From: Bradyrhizobium arachidis
GTDB taxonomy: Bacteria > Pseudomonadota > Alphaproteobacteria > Rhizobiales > Xanthobacteraceae
Direction: 5' to 3'
DNA: 64,000 nucleotides
Assembly: GCF_024758505.1 (NCBI RefSeq)
Contig: NZ_CP077970.1
Span: forward strand, 5,890,001 to 5,954,000
The notes beneath the pieces were generated by a model. That model was not told the origin of the DNA. It ran no database searches and saw nothing but the letters and a program-made list of their open reading frames with translations. The translations under genes and the position numbers were made by a program. Below, one piece after another: positions 43,809 to 52,705 of the stretch; within the stretch, counting starts at the first letter, position 1, and each line of letters starts with the position of its first letter.

Positions 43809-46496
43809 TTACACGGTCCAGGGCGCGGCGCGCCCGGCGTCGATCTGATATTTGGCGATGGCCTTGGCCACGACCGCCGGCTTGATGGCGCCCTCGTCGG
43901 CGAGCGCCTTGAGCGCAGCGACGGCGACGTAGTGCCGATCGACCTCGAAGAACTTGCGCAGCTTCACCCGGTAGTCGCTCCGGCCGAACCCGTCCGTGCC
44001 GAGCACGACGTAGCGCCGCCCGGCCGCCTGGACGTATTCCCGGATCTGATCGGGGTAGTTGCGCATATAGTCGGTGGAGGCCACGACCGGCCCCGGGTGC
44101 CCCTCGAGCTGAGCTTCGACCCAGCTCTTGCGCCGCGGCTCGGTGGGATGCAGCAAATTCCAACGCTCCGCGTCCATGCCGTCGCGGCGCAACTCGTTGA
44201 AGCTCGTCGCACTCCAGACGTCGGCGGTGACACCGAAATCGGCCTTGAGCAGGTCCGCTGCCGCGATCACCTCGCGCAGGATCGTACCGGAGCCGACGAG
44301 CTGGACGCGCAGCTCCTTCTTTGGCGCCTCGCCGCCGTTCTTGAGCAGGTAAAGTCCCCGGAGAATTCCCTCCTCAGCACCCTTGCCTGCATCAGCGAGC
44401 GCGGGATGCGGATAATTCTCGTTCATCAGCGTGACGTAATAGTAGACGTCCTCCTGCGCCTCATACATGCGGCGCATGCCTTCACGAACGATCGTCACGA
44501 CCTCATAGGCAAAGGTCGGGTCGTAGGACACGCAGTTCGGGATGGTGGCGGCGAGGATGTGGCTGTGGCCGTCCTCGTGCTGCAAGCCTTCGCCGTTCAA
44601 CGTGGTTCGGCCGGCGGTACCGCCGAGCAGGAATCCGCGTGCGCGCATGTCGCCCGCAAGCCAGGCGAGATCGCCGACGCGCTGAAGTCCGAACATCGAG
44701 TAGTAGATGTAGAACGGGATCATCGGCACGTTGTTCGTAGAGTAGGACGTCGCCGCGACGATCCAGCTCGACATGGCGCCACCTTCGTTGATGCCTTCCT
44801 GAAAAACCTGTCCGCTCCTGTCCTCGCGGTAGTACATGAGCTGATCGGCATCCTGTGGCCGGTAGAGCTGGCCCACCGACGAATAGATGCCGAGTTGGCG
44901 GAACATGCCCTCCATGCCGAAGGTGCGGGACTCGTCCGGCACGATCGGCACGATGTGTTTGCCGATCGCCTTGTCGCGTACGAGCGAGCCGAGCATCTGC
45001 ACGAAGGCCATCGTGGTCGAGATCTCGCGGTCGCCGGTGCTCTCGAGCAGGCGCTGGAAGGTCGACAGCGGCGGGATTTGCAGAGATGCTGACTTGCGTC
45101 GCCTTTGGGGCAGGCTGCCGCCGAGCTTTTCGCGCTGCGCCCGGAAGTATTTCATCTCGGGACTGTCTTCCGGTAGGCGAATGAAGGGGACCTTCGTCAG
45201 GTCCTCGTCGGCAATCGGTACCTGGAAGCGATCGCGGAAGCCGCGGAGCGCGTCCTGCGTCATCTTCTTGGCCTGGTGGGCAATCATCTGGCCTTCGCCC
45301 GATTCACCCATGCCGTAGCCCTTGACGGTCTTCGGCAGGATGACCGTGGGCTGCCCCTTATGATTCACCGCAGCGGTGTAGGCCGCGAAGACCTTCTCCG
45401 GATCGTGGCCGCCGCGTGCCAGCTTCCAGATCTCGTCGTCGCTCATGTCAGCGACGAGTTGCTTCAGCTCGTCATATTTGCCGAAGAAGTGCTCGCGGAT
45501 ATAGGCGCCGCTCTTGCTCTTGAAATCCTGGTACTCGCCGTCGACGCACTCCTCCATGCGCTTGAGCAGCAGGCCGCTCTTGTCCTTCTCCAGCAGGCGG
45601 TCCCAGCCCGAGCCCCACAGCACCTTGATGACATTCCAACCGGCGCCGCGGAAAACGCTTTCGAGCTCCTGCACGATCTTGCCATTGCCGCGAACGGGCC
45701 CGTCGAGCCGCTGGAGGTTGCAGTTGATGACGAAGATCAGGTTGTCCAGCTTCTCGCGGCCGGCGAGCGAAATCGCCCCGAGCGATTCCGGCTCGTCGGT
45801 TTCGCCGTCGCCCATGAAGGCCCAGACCTTGCGATTCGAGGTTTCGGCCAGATCGCGGTTCTGGAGATATTTCAGGAAACGCGCCTGATAGATCGCCATG
45901 AGGGGTCCGAGACCCATCGACACCGTCGGGAATTGCCAGAAGTCCGGCATCAGCCAGGGATGCGGATAGCTCGACAGGCCTTTGCCACCAGTCTCCTGTC
46001 GGAAGCTGAGCAGCTGGTCTTCGCTCAACCGCCCCTCGAGAAAGGCGCGCGCGTAGATGCCGGGCGAACTATGTCCCTGAACAAGAATCAGGTCGCCGCC
46101 GTGGCTTTCGGTCGGCGCATGCCAGAAATGGCCGAAGCCTATGTCGTAGAGCGTTGCAGCCGACTGGAAGCTCGCAATATGGCCGCCGAGTTCCGAGCTC
46201 TCCTTGTTGGCACGCAGCACGATCGCAAGGGCATTCCAGCGAATGATGGAGCGAAGCTTGTGCTCGATGGTGCGGTCGCCCGGCAATGCCGGCTGCTGGC
46301 TCAGCGGAATCGTGTTGCAATAGGGGGTCGTCAGCGTCTGCGCAATCGCGAGCCCGCCTTTGCGCGCAACGTCGACCATCGTGTTGACGACGAACTCGGC
46401 GCGCTCGTTGCCGCGATGCCCCTGGATGGCCGACAGCGCATCCAACCACTCCTGGGTTTCCTGCGGATCCAGGTCGTGCGCGTCTGCAACTGTCAT
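43809..46496 (-). CDS. aceE: Pyruvate dehydrogenase E1 component, homodimeric type
   Basis: Thiamine-diphosphate enzyme that decarboxylates pyruvate and acetylates E2, 895 residues (E. coli AceE is 887). The ThDP motif is AFMGDGETDEPESLGAI followed by NLIFVINCNLQRLDGPVRG. The segments HSSPGIYARAFLEGRL and EGLQHEDGHSH are also AceE-specific. The ATG at 46496 follows GGAGAGGG closely. Most Alphaproteobacteria use a two-chain E1 (PdhA/PdhB), so this AceE-type complex looks like an additional one. It is the first gene downstream of a sigma-54 promoter. Confidence 0.96.
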   Translation of the reverse strand: MTVADAHDLDPQETQEWLDALSAIQGHRGNERAEFVVNTMVDVARKGGLAIAQTLTTPYCNTIPLSQQPALPGDRTIEHKLRSIIRWNALAIVLRANKESSELGGHIASFQSAATLYDIGFGHFWHAPTESHGGDLILVQGHSSPGIYARAFLEGRLSEDQLLSFRQETGGKGLSSYPHPWLMPDFWQFPTVSMGLGPLMAIYQARFLKYLQNRDLAETSNRKVWAFMGDGETDEPESLGAISLAGREKLDNLIFVINCNLQRLDGPVRGNGKIVQELESVFRGAGWNVIKVLWGSGWDRLLEKDKSGLLLKRMEECVDGEYQDFKSKSGAYIREHFFGKYDELKQLVADMSDDEIWKLARGGHDPEKVFAAYTAAVNHKGQPTVILPKTVKGYGMGESGEGQMIAHQAKKMTQDALRGFRDRFQVPIADEDLTKVPFIRLPEDSPEMKYFRAQREKLGGSLPQRRRKSASLQIPPLSTFQRLLESTGDREISTTMAFVQMLGSLVRDKAIGKHIVPIVPDESRTFGMEGMFRQLGIYSSVGQLYRPQDADQLMYYREDRSGQVFQEGINEGGAMSSWIVAATSYSTNNVPMIPFYIYYSMFGLQRVGDLAWLAGDMRARGFLLGGTAGRTTLNGEGLQHEDGHSHILAATIPNCVSYDPTFAYEVVTIVREGMRRMYEAQEDVYYYVTLMNENYPHPALADAGKGAEEGILRGLYLLKNGGEAPKKELRVQLVGSGTILREVIAAADLLKADFGVTADVWSATSFNELRRDGMDAERWNLLHPTEPRRKSWVEAQLEGHPGPVVASTDYMRNYPDQIREYVQAAGRRYVVLGTDGFGRSDYRVKLRKFFEVDRHYVAVAALKALADEGAIKPAVVAKAIAKYQIDAGRAAPWTV

Positions 46497-46685
46497 TACC
46501 CTCTCCATTGCAAGCGAAGCCGAAGTCAAGCGTCGACGTTCATTGCGGCCCCGCGTTCATGCGGAAGCGCGCAACGCCAAACAAGGCGATGCCGGTCGCT
46601 TTAGGTGATGAGCTGAATACTGGCTGACATGTGAGCGTCCCCTCGCGTATTTGTTCTAGAGCTATGGCTCTTTGACGCATGCTTA

Positions 46686-46701
46686 AGCAGCATTCGTGCC
46701 A
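46686..46701 (-). promoter_or_regulatory. Sigma-54 (RpoN) promoter for the aceE operon
   Basis: On the minus strand the sequence is TGGCACG-AATG-CTGCT, against the consensus TGGCACG-N4-TTGCW: the -24 block is perfect and the -12 block has one mismatch. The invariant GG (46700-46699) and GC (46688-46687) are separated by exactly 10 bases, as required. Transcription would start near 46676, about 180 bases before the aceE ATG. The sigma-54 activator DctD is encoded in the same gene run. Confidence 0.75.
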
Positions 46702-46790
46702 GACAACGGGAGGCTCCAACATCGTTCGCATGTCATTCATTTCGCTAGAGTTTACCAAGCACCCCGCCTCGCCCTCGGGCTTCGTCGGCC

Positions 46791-46905
46791 AGGTTCCGTC
46801 CGGACCTCCAGAAAACTGATTGGAGAGCCGCCCGAAATGTCGGATCGCGACCGTCCCAAGAACGCGGAGCGCGATCTCAACACCTGCTTCGTTCGGTCCG
46901 AGCGA
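46791..46905. promoter_or_regulatory. Candidate upstream activator sites (two dyads) for a sigma-54 activator
   Basis: Two 17-bp interrupted palindromes lie about 100 and 200 bp upstream of the sigma-54 promoter: AGGTTCCGTCCGGACCT (46791-46807) and TCGTTCGGTCCGAGCGA (46889-46905; 7 of 8 arm positions pair). They share GTTC(C/G)GTCCG. Distance and symmetry fit enhancer-type sites for DctD, but no DctD consensus was available to compare, so the assignment is tentative. Confidence 0.35.
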
Positions 46906-47108
46906 TCGCGCGCGTCACGCGGCGACGTCACAAGAGCAGCGTCAAAAATGTGATTGACGAGGCTCGGCAGGACAGTCGAATGTCCTGAGCGCTGACGGTT
47001 TCAACGTGCGCATGTATCCCGAACCACCGTCTGGCGTGCAATTGGCACGATGGGCAATTTGAGCCGAACGGGACTCGCCTTCTGCCCCACACAACGAGGA
47101 TGAGCAGA

Positions 47109-48077
47109 ATGACAGTGACGCTTGATCTCCTCAACGACGACCCGCGTCCGAACTCGCAGCCCGAGAGACCGCGCCATCCCGAAAAGGCCAACCGCCCAGA
47201 CACGCCGATCACGAGCAAGCCTGCATGGATCCGCGTGAAGGCTCCCGGCTCCGTCACATGGAACGAGACAAAGCGCATTGTACGCGAGAACAAGCTCGTG
47301 ACCGTCTGCGAGGAAGCCGGCTGTCCAAACATCGGCGAATGCTGGGCGAAGAAGCACGCGACCTTCATGATCATGGGCGACACCTGCACGCGCGCCTGTG
47401 CGTTCTGCAACGTGCGCACCGGTCTGCCCGGCCCGCTCGATCCCAATGAGCCGGACACGGTCGCCAAAGCGGTAGCCAAGCTCGGACTGGAGCATGTGGT
47501 CGTCACGTCAGTCGATCGCGACGACCTTGCCGACGGTGGAGCCGCACATTTCGCCGCAACGATTGCGGCCATCCGCGCGGCAAGCGCCGGCACGACCGTC
47601 GAGATCCTTACCCCTGATTTTCTGCGTAAATGCGGCGCGCTCGAAACGGTCGTTGCGGCGAAACCGGACGTGTTCAATCATAACCTGGAAACGGTGCCGT
47701 CGAAGTATCTGACAGTGCGCCCAGGCGCGCGCTACTTTCATTCGGTTCGACTCCTGCAACGTGTGAAAGAGCTCGACCCGGAGATATTCACCAAATCCGG
47801 AATCATGGTTGGCCTCGGCGAAGACCGGAACGAGGTGTTGCAATTGATGGACGACCTTCGCTCCGCCGATGTCGATTTCCTGACCATAGGCCAGTATCTC
47901 CAGCCCACACGCAAACACCACGCTGTCGTGAGCTTCGTGCCCCCTGGCGAGTTCGATGCCTATGAGAAGATCGCGTATGCCAAGGGCTTTCTGATGGTCT
48001 CGGCCACTCCGCTGACGCGCTCCTCACATCACGCCGGCGATGACTTCCGCAAGCTGCGCGAGCGCCGACTTGGATAG
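47109..48077 (+). CDS. lipA: Lipoyl synthase (radical SAM)
   Basis: Inserts two sulphur atoms into protein-bound octanoyl groups to make lipoate, 322 residues. The auxiliary cluster cysteines are C67, C72 and C78 ([12 protein letters not shown]) and the radical-SAM cysteines C93, C97 and C100 (CTRACAFC). The C-terminal SSHHAGDDF includes the conserved RSS(Y/H)HA-type serine ligand. The ATG at 47109 is 9 bases after GAGG; an ATG at 47100 would touch the ribosome site. It is divergent from the pyruvate dehydrogenase genes, whose E2 and E3 need lipoylation at three domains per set. Confidence 0.96.
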   Translation: MTVTLDLLNDDPRPNSQPERPRHPEKANRPDTPITSKPAWIRVKAPGSVTWNETKRIVRENKLVTVCEEAGCPNIGECWAKKHATFMIMGDTCTRACAFCNVRTGLPGPLDPNEPDTVAKAVAKLGLEHVVVTSVDRDDLADGGAAHFAATIAAIRAASAGTTVEILTPDFLRKCGALETVVAAKPDVFNHNLETVPSKYLTVRPGARYFHSVRLLQRVKELDPEIFTKSGIMVGLGEDRNEVLQLMDDLRSADVDFLTIGQYLQPTRKHHAVVSFVPPGEFDAYEKIAYAKGFLMVSATPLTRSSHHAGDDFRKLRERRLG

Positions 48078-48214
48078 ACTGATTGCGGTCGGGCCGGACA
48101 TTCCGGCGCTCGACGATCAGGCTTGTCATTGTCCATGCAACTCACGGCCCATCAGTTCGACCAACCGCCTTCACAGTATTTATGAAGCGTCTTACGGAAC
48201 TCCAAGAGTAGCAA

Positions 48215-50515
48215 CTACATGTCCACGCTCATTGACAGGAGATAAGTGCGCGGTGCCCCCAGGAAAAACGTTCCGAATGAGGCTACGCTGGACCAATAAC
48301 TCGTACCGGTCACATTCTGAATGTTGGCGCGGAAAACCGTCTTCCTGCCGTTGATCGCCGTCGTGTAGCGGGCGCCGAGATCGAGCCGCGTCCAATCCGG
48401 GATCGGCTGCTTGTTCGCCGTATCGACGAACTGCTTGCCCGTGTAGATGACTGCCCCATTCAAAGTGAGCCCTCCGATCCACGGGAGATCCCACTCGGCT
48501 CCAATATTGGCCTGTACGTTCGGAACGCCGATTGGCGTGTTGCCCACATTTGCCGCGACGGCGGTCTTCGTCAGTGTGCCATCCAGCAGCGAAAACCCTC
48601 CGAGGACGCGAACATCCGGCATGAGTTCACCGTAGACGTTGAACTCGAGCCCACGTACCTGCTGTTCGGCGGTTACTGCGAACCGACCGGCGGACAGCTC
48701 GCCGCTCGCCTTCGATATTTGGAAGGCGCTGAAGGTGGTTGCGAACCGGCCGAAGTCCACCTTGATGCCGGCCTCATACTGCCTGGCGATGTAGGGCGGG
48801 AGCACTTCGCCAAAATTGGAAGCGGCCTGGGGCGCGACGTCACCCCGGCTTAGACCTTCGATGTAGTTCGCGTACAGAGAGATATTATCCCGGGGGCGGA
48901 TGACGAGGCCGACCACAGGAGTGGTCGCGCTCTTGTCGTAGGACGACGTCAGCGTTCCGACATTTGAGAGATAGTTGTTCGCCTCGATGTCCTGGCGCCG
49001 GACACCCAAAGTCAACAGGACACGCTCATCGAGCACGGACAAGGTGTCGGCAATCGAGAGTCCCGTGAGCCCACTGTCCGAGAGCCGAGGGCGCCCGCTT
49101 GTCTCGTTCGCGAACTGGGTTGGCGCCACGGTCGGATGGTAGATGTTCGAGGTGACCATGCTGCCATTGGTGAGCCGCCGGTACAGCGCGTCATGATAGA
49201 CCGAGGCCTGGAAGGCGACGGCATGGTGGACGAAACCGGTATCGAAGCGGGCTCGGACGCCGCCATCATATGTGGTTCGATCGATGCCAAGCCCGAAGAA
49301 TTGGGGCGTCGAGGTCGTGTCGCCGCTCGTGTTGATGATCGTCGGAAGACCGAAGAACCGCTCGACATTGGTCCGCGATCCACCGACGTCGGCGAACAGC
49401 GTAACCTGATCGGTTACATCGTATTCGGTCCGCAACAAGGCAGATTGATCATTGATGCGCGACCATTCCCAGGGTTGCGTCACGTTCAGCCGACCGTCCG
49501 GCGCCTTTGGCACTAGTAGGCGGGGAGCCATGAGAAAGGGACGTGATGGAGCGTCGAACCGATCGGTCTGGGCGATGAGGTAGAGCCAAGACCTGAACCG
49601 TTCACCCTGATAGTCGAGAGCCAGCGATCCGACTCCCGTCGCTTCGGACTGACGGTCGATGGCCGTGTCGCCATCGCGCAGGCTGCCGCTGGCGCGTACG
49701 CCCCATTCCCTACCCTCGCCGTAACGCCTCGCAATATCCCAGTGACCGCCGAACCGTGCGGCCGAACCGTAATCCACGGTGAGGCGGGTCAAGTCCTCTC
49801 CGGCGCGCTTAGGTACGACATTGATGACGCCGCCGACGCCGCCATTGGGGGCTATCCCCGAGAGCGCAGCCGAGGGACCCTTGAGCACTTCGATGCGCTC
49901 GACGTAATCTGTGAAGATGCGGTAGCTCGGCGCGATCCCGTAAAGGCCCTCGAAGGCGAATTCACCGTTGTTGCCTTCGTTGATCGGGAAGCCACGAATA
50001 TTGAAGGAATCGACCACACCGCCCGTTGGATGAGAACTGCGCACGGAAGGATCGAGGATCAAGGCATCCGCAGCCGTCGCCGCCTGCTGATCCCGAATGA
50101 ACTTGTCCGTGTAGCTCGTCACGTTGAACGGCGACTTCATCGTGTCGGTGTTGCCGAGCAGTCCCAACCGCCCGCCTTGAGCCACCTGGCCGCCCGCAAA
50201 GGCGGGGACGACACCCGACTTCGACGACTGCGGTTGCACCGCGACGGTTTCTGTCTGCGGGGCACCGGGCGACGTGGCACGCCGTGAGGTTGATCGGACC
50301 CGAGCAGCATTTCGTTTGGCCGGCGCGCGACGGACCGACGGTTGTATCGGAGCATCGACGGTAACGGGTGGAAGGGAGTTGGTGTCTTGCCCCGTTTGGG
50401 ATTGAGCGGGAGATTCGAACCACGCCAGCAACGCCGCTCCACCCAGCAATGTCGCACCAAACCGAACCACCGTTCCAACCCCACCTGCACGTCGCATTTC
50501 CGGAAAGTCCCTCAT
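48215..50515 (-). CDS. TonB-dependent siderophore receptor
   Basis: Outer-membrane receptor of 766 residues for a ferric siderophore. The signal peptide (RFGATLLGGAALLAWFESPAQS) is followed by a TonB-box-like stretch LPPVTVDAP. The plug domain (about 120-250) has DSFNIRGFPINEG and RIEVLKGPSAALSG, typical of FhuA/FpvA-like receptors, and a 22-strand-type barrel fills the rest. It ends in ...SMSVDM rather than the usual terminal aromatic residue. The ATG at 50515 gives the signal peptide close to the N-terminus; the frame is open to 50644. ICE-like iron boxes lie about 280-320 bp upstream. It converges with lipA, 137 bases away. Confidence 0.93.
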   Translation of the reverse strand: MRDFPEMRRAGGVGTVVRFGATLLGGAALLAWFESPAQSQTGQDTNSLPPVTVDAPIQPSVRRAPAKRNAARVRSTSRRATSPGAPQTETVAVQPQSSKSGVVPAFAGGQVAQGGRLGLLGNTDTMKSPFNVTSYTDKFIRDQQAATAADALILDPSVRSSHPTGGVVDSFNIRGFPINEGNNGEFAFEGLYGIAPSYRIFTDYVERIEVLKGPSAALSGIAPNGGVGGVINVVPKRAGEDLTRLTVDYGSAARFGGHWDIARRYGEGREWGVRASGSLRDGDTAIDRQSEATGVGSLALDYQGERFRSWLYLIAQTDRFDAPSRPFLMAPRLLVPKAPDGRLNVTQPWEWSRINDQSALLRTEYDVTDQVTLFADVGGSRTNVERFFGLPTIINTSGDTTSTPQFFGLGIDRTTYDGGVRARFDTGFVHHAVAFQASVYHDALYRRLTNGSMVTSNIYHPTVAPTQFANETSGRPRLSDSGLTGLSIADTLSVLDERVLLTLGVRRQDIEANNYLSNVGTLTSSYDKSATTPVVGLVIRPRDNISLYANYIEGLSRGDVAPQAASNFGEVLPPYIARQYEAGIKVDFGRFATTFSAFQISKASGELSAGRFAVTAEQQVRGLEFNVYGELMPDVRVLGGFSLLDGTLTKTAVAANVGNTPIGVPNVQANIGAEWDLPWIGGLTLNGAVIYTGKQFVDTANKQPIPDWTRLDLGARYTTAINGRKTVFRANIQNVTGTSYWSSVASFGTFFLGAPRTYLLSMSVDM

Positions 50516-50967
50516 CAGCAGTACGTCGCCCGACGTGGAATGGCTCCACGGCCGGCTTGCAACATGGATCGAAGATCCGCTCTCCGCGTTCGGGCTCGGT
50601 CGACACTTATGGCCTTGTGAATCAGCTCCCCCGCAAACTCGCACTCCGGGTTGCTAGTCGGCGCCGTATCGGCAAGTGCGATCGCCAGCGATCTGCACCG
50701 CCTCTTTAGGGAGACGCTATGGTGACCACAACGCAAATGCGTGCGTTGCGACTTAGAATGTCTCGATCGTCGATCGACCCGGGTCAGCGACACCGTGTTT
50801 GGAAAACTTCGAAAGTTGCTTTGGACGATTCTAAATCAGTGCCGTTGACGTTGGCAGGAAACATAGAGGAGAGCCCTCTCCGCAGATGCTTTCCTGGAAG
50901 CGACAACCCAACAGGTCTCGCTTTTTCAGGAACGCTCCAGACCTTGCCCGATGCATTTCGCTACGGT
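50516..50967. other. Intergenic region upstream of the siderophore receptor
   Basis: A 452-bp gap between the receptor start and the end of the cation-efflux gene, both on the minus strand. It carries the ICE-like boxes at 50798-50835 and a TTAGAAT half-site at 50753-50759. No coding sequence with a plausible start or family resemblance was found. Confidence 0.6.
50798..50835 (-). promoter_or_regulatory. Tandem iron-control-element-like (Irr) boxes
   Basis: TTTGGAAAACTTCGAAA (50798-50814) matches the ICE consensus TTTAGAA-N3-TTCTAAA at 12 of 14 defined positions. A second, weaker copy at 50819-50835 has a perfect right half TTCTAAA (50829-50835). They are 21 bp apart, two helical turns. Irr regulates iron-uptake genes through such sites in Bradyrhizobium-like bacteria, and the downstream gene is a siderophore receptor. 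Distance to the start codon (about 280-320 bp) is longer than usual. Confidence 0.5.
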
Positions 50968-51936
50968 TCAATCGGCCCATTCGGGATCGGTCGTGAAGGC
51001 GATGGTGAGCCAACGATCGGGACTATCGTCGCCGATCGCCTCACCAGTCTCGTCGCGGATGCGGTCCCAATCCTGCAGCCTGCATGGTGGCCAGTCCGTC
51101 GGCACGATGAAATAGAGCTCGATCTGCCTGCCGCGGCCGACCCTGGCAACATAGGCACGATACGACAGGAAGCCGTGGCGCTGCACGATCCCGCTCGCGA
51201 CCTCATCCACATGCTGCTTGAGATCAGACGGCGTGACCAACAGGATATCGGCCAGCGCCTGCCTTATCGTTTTGGCCGGAATGGGAATGATCACCAGGCA
51301 CACCAGCGCCAAGGCCGTCGGGTCGATATAGGGCGACACCCATTCGAGGCTCGATCCCTGGATCAAGAATCCGAAGATGAAGGCTATGAGCAGAGCGGCG
51401 CTAACAGCCGCCGACATCAGCCATGACTTGGCGTCGAGTGCGACGAACTCCGATTTGAGCGTCCGGTTCGCAGCGCGGCTCAACATGGTCATGGCGCTCG
51501 CAATGCCCAACGTCACCACTGCATAGATGACGGCATGATCAAAGGCGAGCGGCCGCCCGCCTGCCATAATGCTGCCGACGGCGTTGATGAGGCCGTAGAT
51601 TGCAGCACCTGTCAGTAGAATGCCGTTGAGGCCCAGGACCATGGGTTCCAGGTGCCAGAAGCCCATGGTGAAGTGCTGGACCAGTTTGCTCCTGGCGGGG
51701 CCGCTCGCCGTTGACGATACGATCAGGTTTGAAACGAACAAGGCGACGATCGTCATGGTCGCGTCTGTCAGACCGTAGACGCCGTCAAACACAATCACGA
51801 AGGAGCCCGACAGGAGACCGAACAGGATACCGACAGCGGCCAAAAAGATCGCGGCAGCAATGGAGACGCGAAGGACGGCTTGTTCCGTTTTCAACGTCCA
51901 GCCCTTTGGTTCGCCGGTCACCGCCACCTGCGACAC
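50968..51936 (-). CDS. Cation diffusion facilitator family transporter
   Basis: Inner-membrane metal/proton antiporter-type protein, 322 residues, with about six helices. The first helix and metal-binding segment read SGSFVIVFDGVYGLTDATMT; a later pair of acidic residues lies in FVALDAKSWLMSA. A C-terminal cytoplasmic domain (about 220-320) resembles the CDF regulatory domain. The start is GTG at 51936, directly after the preceding regulator's stop, so it is translationally coupled to a two-component system. The metal is unknown. Confidence 0.88.
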   Translation of the reverse strand: MSQVAVTGEPKGWTLKTEQAVLRVSIAAAIFLAAVGILFGLLSGSFVIVFDGVYGLTDATMTIVALFVSNLIVSSTASGPARSKLVQHFTMGFWHLEPMVLGLNGILLTGAAIYGLINAVGSIMAGGRPLAFDHAVIYAVVTLGIASAMTMLSRAANRTLKSEFVALDAKSWLMSAAVSAALLIAFIFGFLIQGSSLEWVSPYIDPTALALVCLVIIPIPAKTIRQALADILLVTPSDLKQHVDEVASGIVQRHGFLSYRAYVARVGRGRQIELYFIVPTDWPPCRLQDWDRIRDETGEAIGDDSPDRWLTIAFTTDPEWAD

Positions 51937-52572
51937 TCAGGGCGCGACCAATCTCTTGCGGATGGCATAGCGGACCAGCTCTGCCGTCGACGACATCCTG
52001 AGCTTGCGCATAGCCGACGCGCGATGGGTCTCGACGGTCTTCACACTCAGCTTCAGGACCGTGCTTATCGATCGGTTGGTATGTCCCTCCGCGATCAGCT
52101 GAACCACGCTCTGCTCGCGCGACGTCAACAGCATGTCCGACTTGTTCTGCTTGTTGACCTGGTAGTCGTGGAGAAGCTTCTCGAGCAACACGCTGGTGAA
52201 GTACGGCCTGCCGTCGAGCAAAGCTTCGATCGCGGAAATAAGGTGCTTCCGTGCATCCGATTTGAACAGGAAGCCGCGGACGCCCGCCAGAATGGCTTCC
52301 GTCAGCAGCTCCTCGCTTTCGTGCATCGTCAAGATCAACACTTCAGTGCGCACATGGAGCGCCCTGAGGCGGCGACTGACCTCCAATCCGTTCATGATGG
52401 GCATTGAATAGTCGACGATCACGACGTCCGGCCTGGTTTCCAAGGTCAAGGCGACGGCCTGCTCACCGTTGGTCGCTTCTCCGCATACGATCCAGTTGGA
52501 GCGCGTTTCAACGATCGCGCGAAGCCCGGAACGCACGATTTCATGATCATCCGCAATCACGATGCGTTTCAC
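51937..52572 (-). CDS. NarL/FixJ-family response regulator (first of tandem pair)
   Basis: DNA-binding response regulator, about 211 residues. The receiver domain has acidic residues D8-D9 and phosphorylation site D54 (VVIVDYSMPIMNG). The C-terminal LuxR helix-turn-helix is LTSREQSVVQLIAEGHTNRSIS with KLSVKTVETHRASAMRKL. A GTG at 52572 is preferred because it yields MKRIVIADDHE, the exact counterpart of the paralogue's start; a GTG at 52596 is also open. It lies between a paralogue and a cation-efflux transporter. Confidence 0.92.
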   Translation of the reverse strand: MKRIVIADDHEIVRSGLRAIVETRSNWIVCGEATNGEQAVALTLETRPDVVIVDYSMPIMNGLEVSRRLRALHVRTEVLILTMHESEELLTEAILAGVRGFLFKSDARKHLISAIEALLDGRPYFTSVLLEKLLHDYQVNKQNKSDMLLTSREQSVVQLIAEGHTNRSISTVLKLSVKTVETHRASAMRKLRMSSTAELVRYAIRKRLVAP

Positions 52573-52705
52573 GGCGTCGTTCCCGTATGCCGGCACCGAC
52601 CCTTCGAGCTATTGCCTGACGTGACCGGCAATAAAGTCGAACAATCATACTGATCGCGATCGGTAGGGTTATCCCACAAAACCCCGAGATTGGCCGGCGA
52701 ATGTA

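Larger units (their letters stand above)
46497..47108. other. Divergent regulatory region between aceE and lipA
   Basis: No convincing gene lies in this 612-bp region. It holds the sigma-54 promoter for aceE, two dyad elements upstream of it, and on the minus strand a 9-codon frame (46601-46630, MSASIQLIT) with a GAGGGGA ribosome-site match that could be a leader peptide. The aceE leader RNA would be about 180 bases long. An open frame on the plus strand at 46696-46953 has no family resemblance and a poor start. No clear lipA promoter was found. Confidence 0.6.

Noticed and set aside
42363..45092. A 909-codon open frame on the plus strand opposite aceF and aceE
   Set aside because: It is antisense to two unmistakable genes, has no family motif and is rich in residues expected from a GC-rich reverse frame.
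46696..46953. An 85-codon plus-strand frame in the aceE-lipA gap
   Set aside because: GTG start without a ribosome site, no recognisable family, and it overlaps the predicted sigma-54 promoter and dyads.
47043..47058. TGGCACG on the plus strand before lipA as a second sigma-54 promoter
   Set aside because: The following GC is 8 rather than 10 bases after GG and the -12 block is absent.
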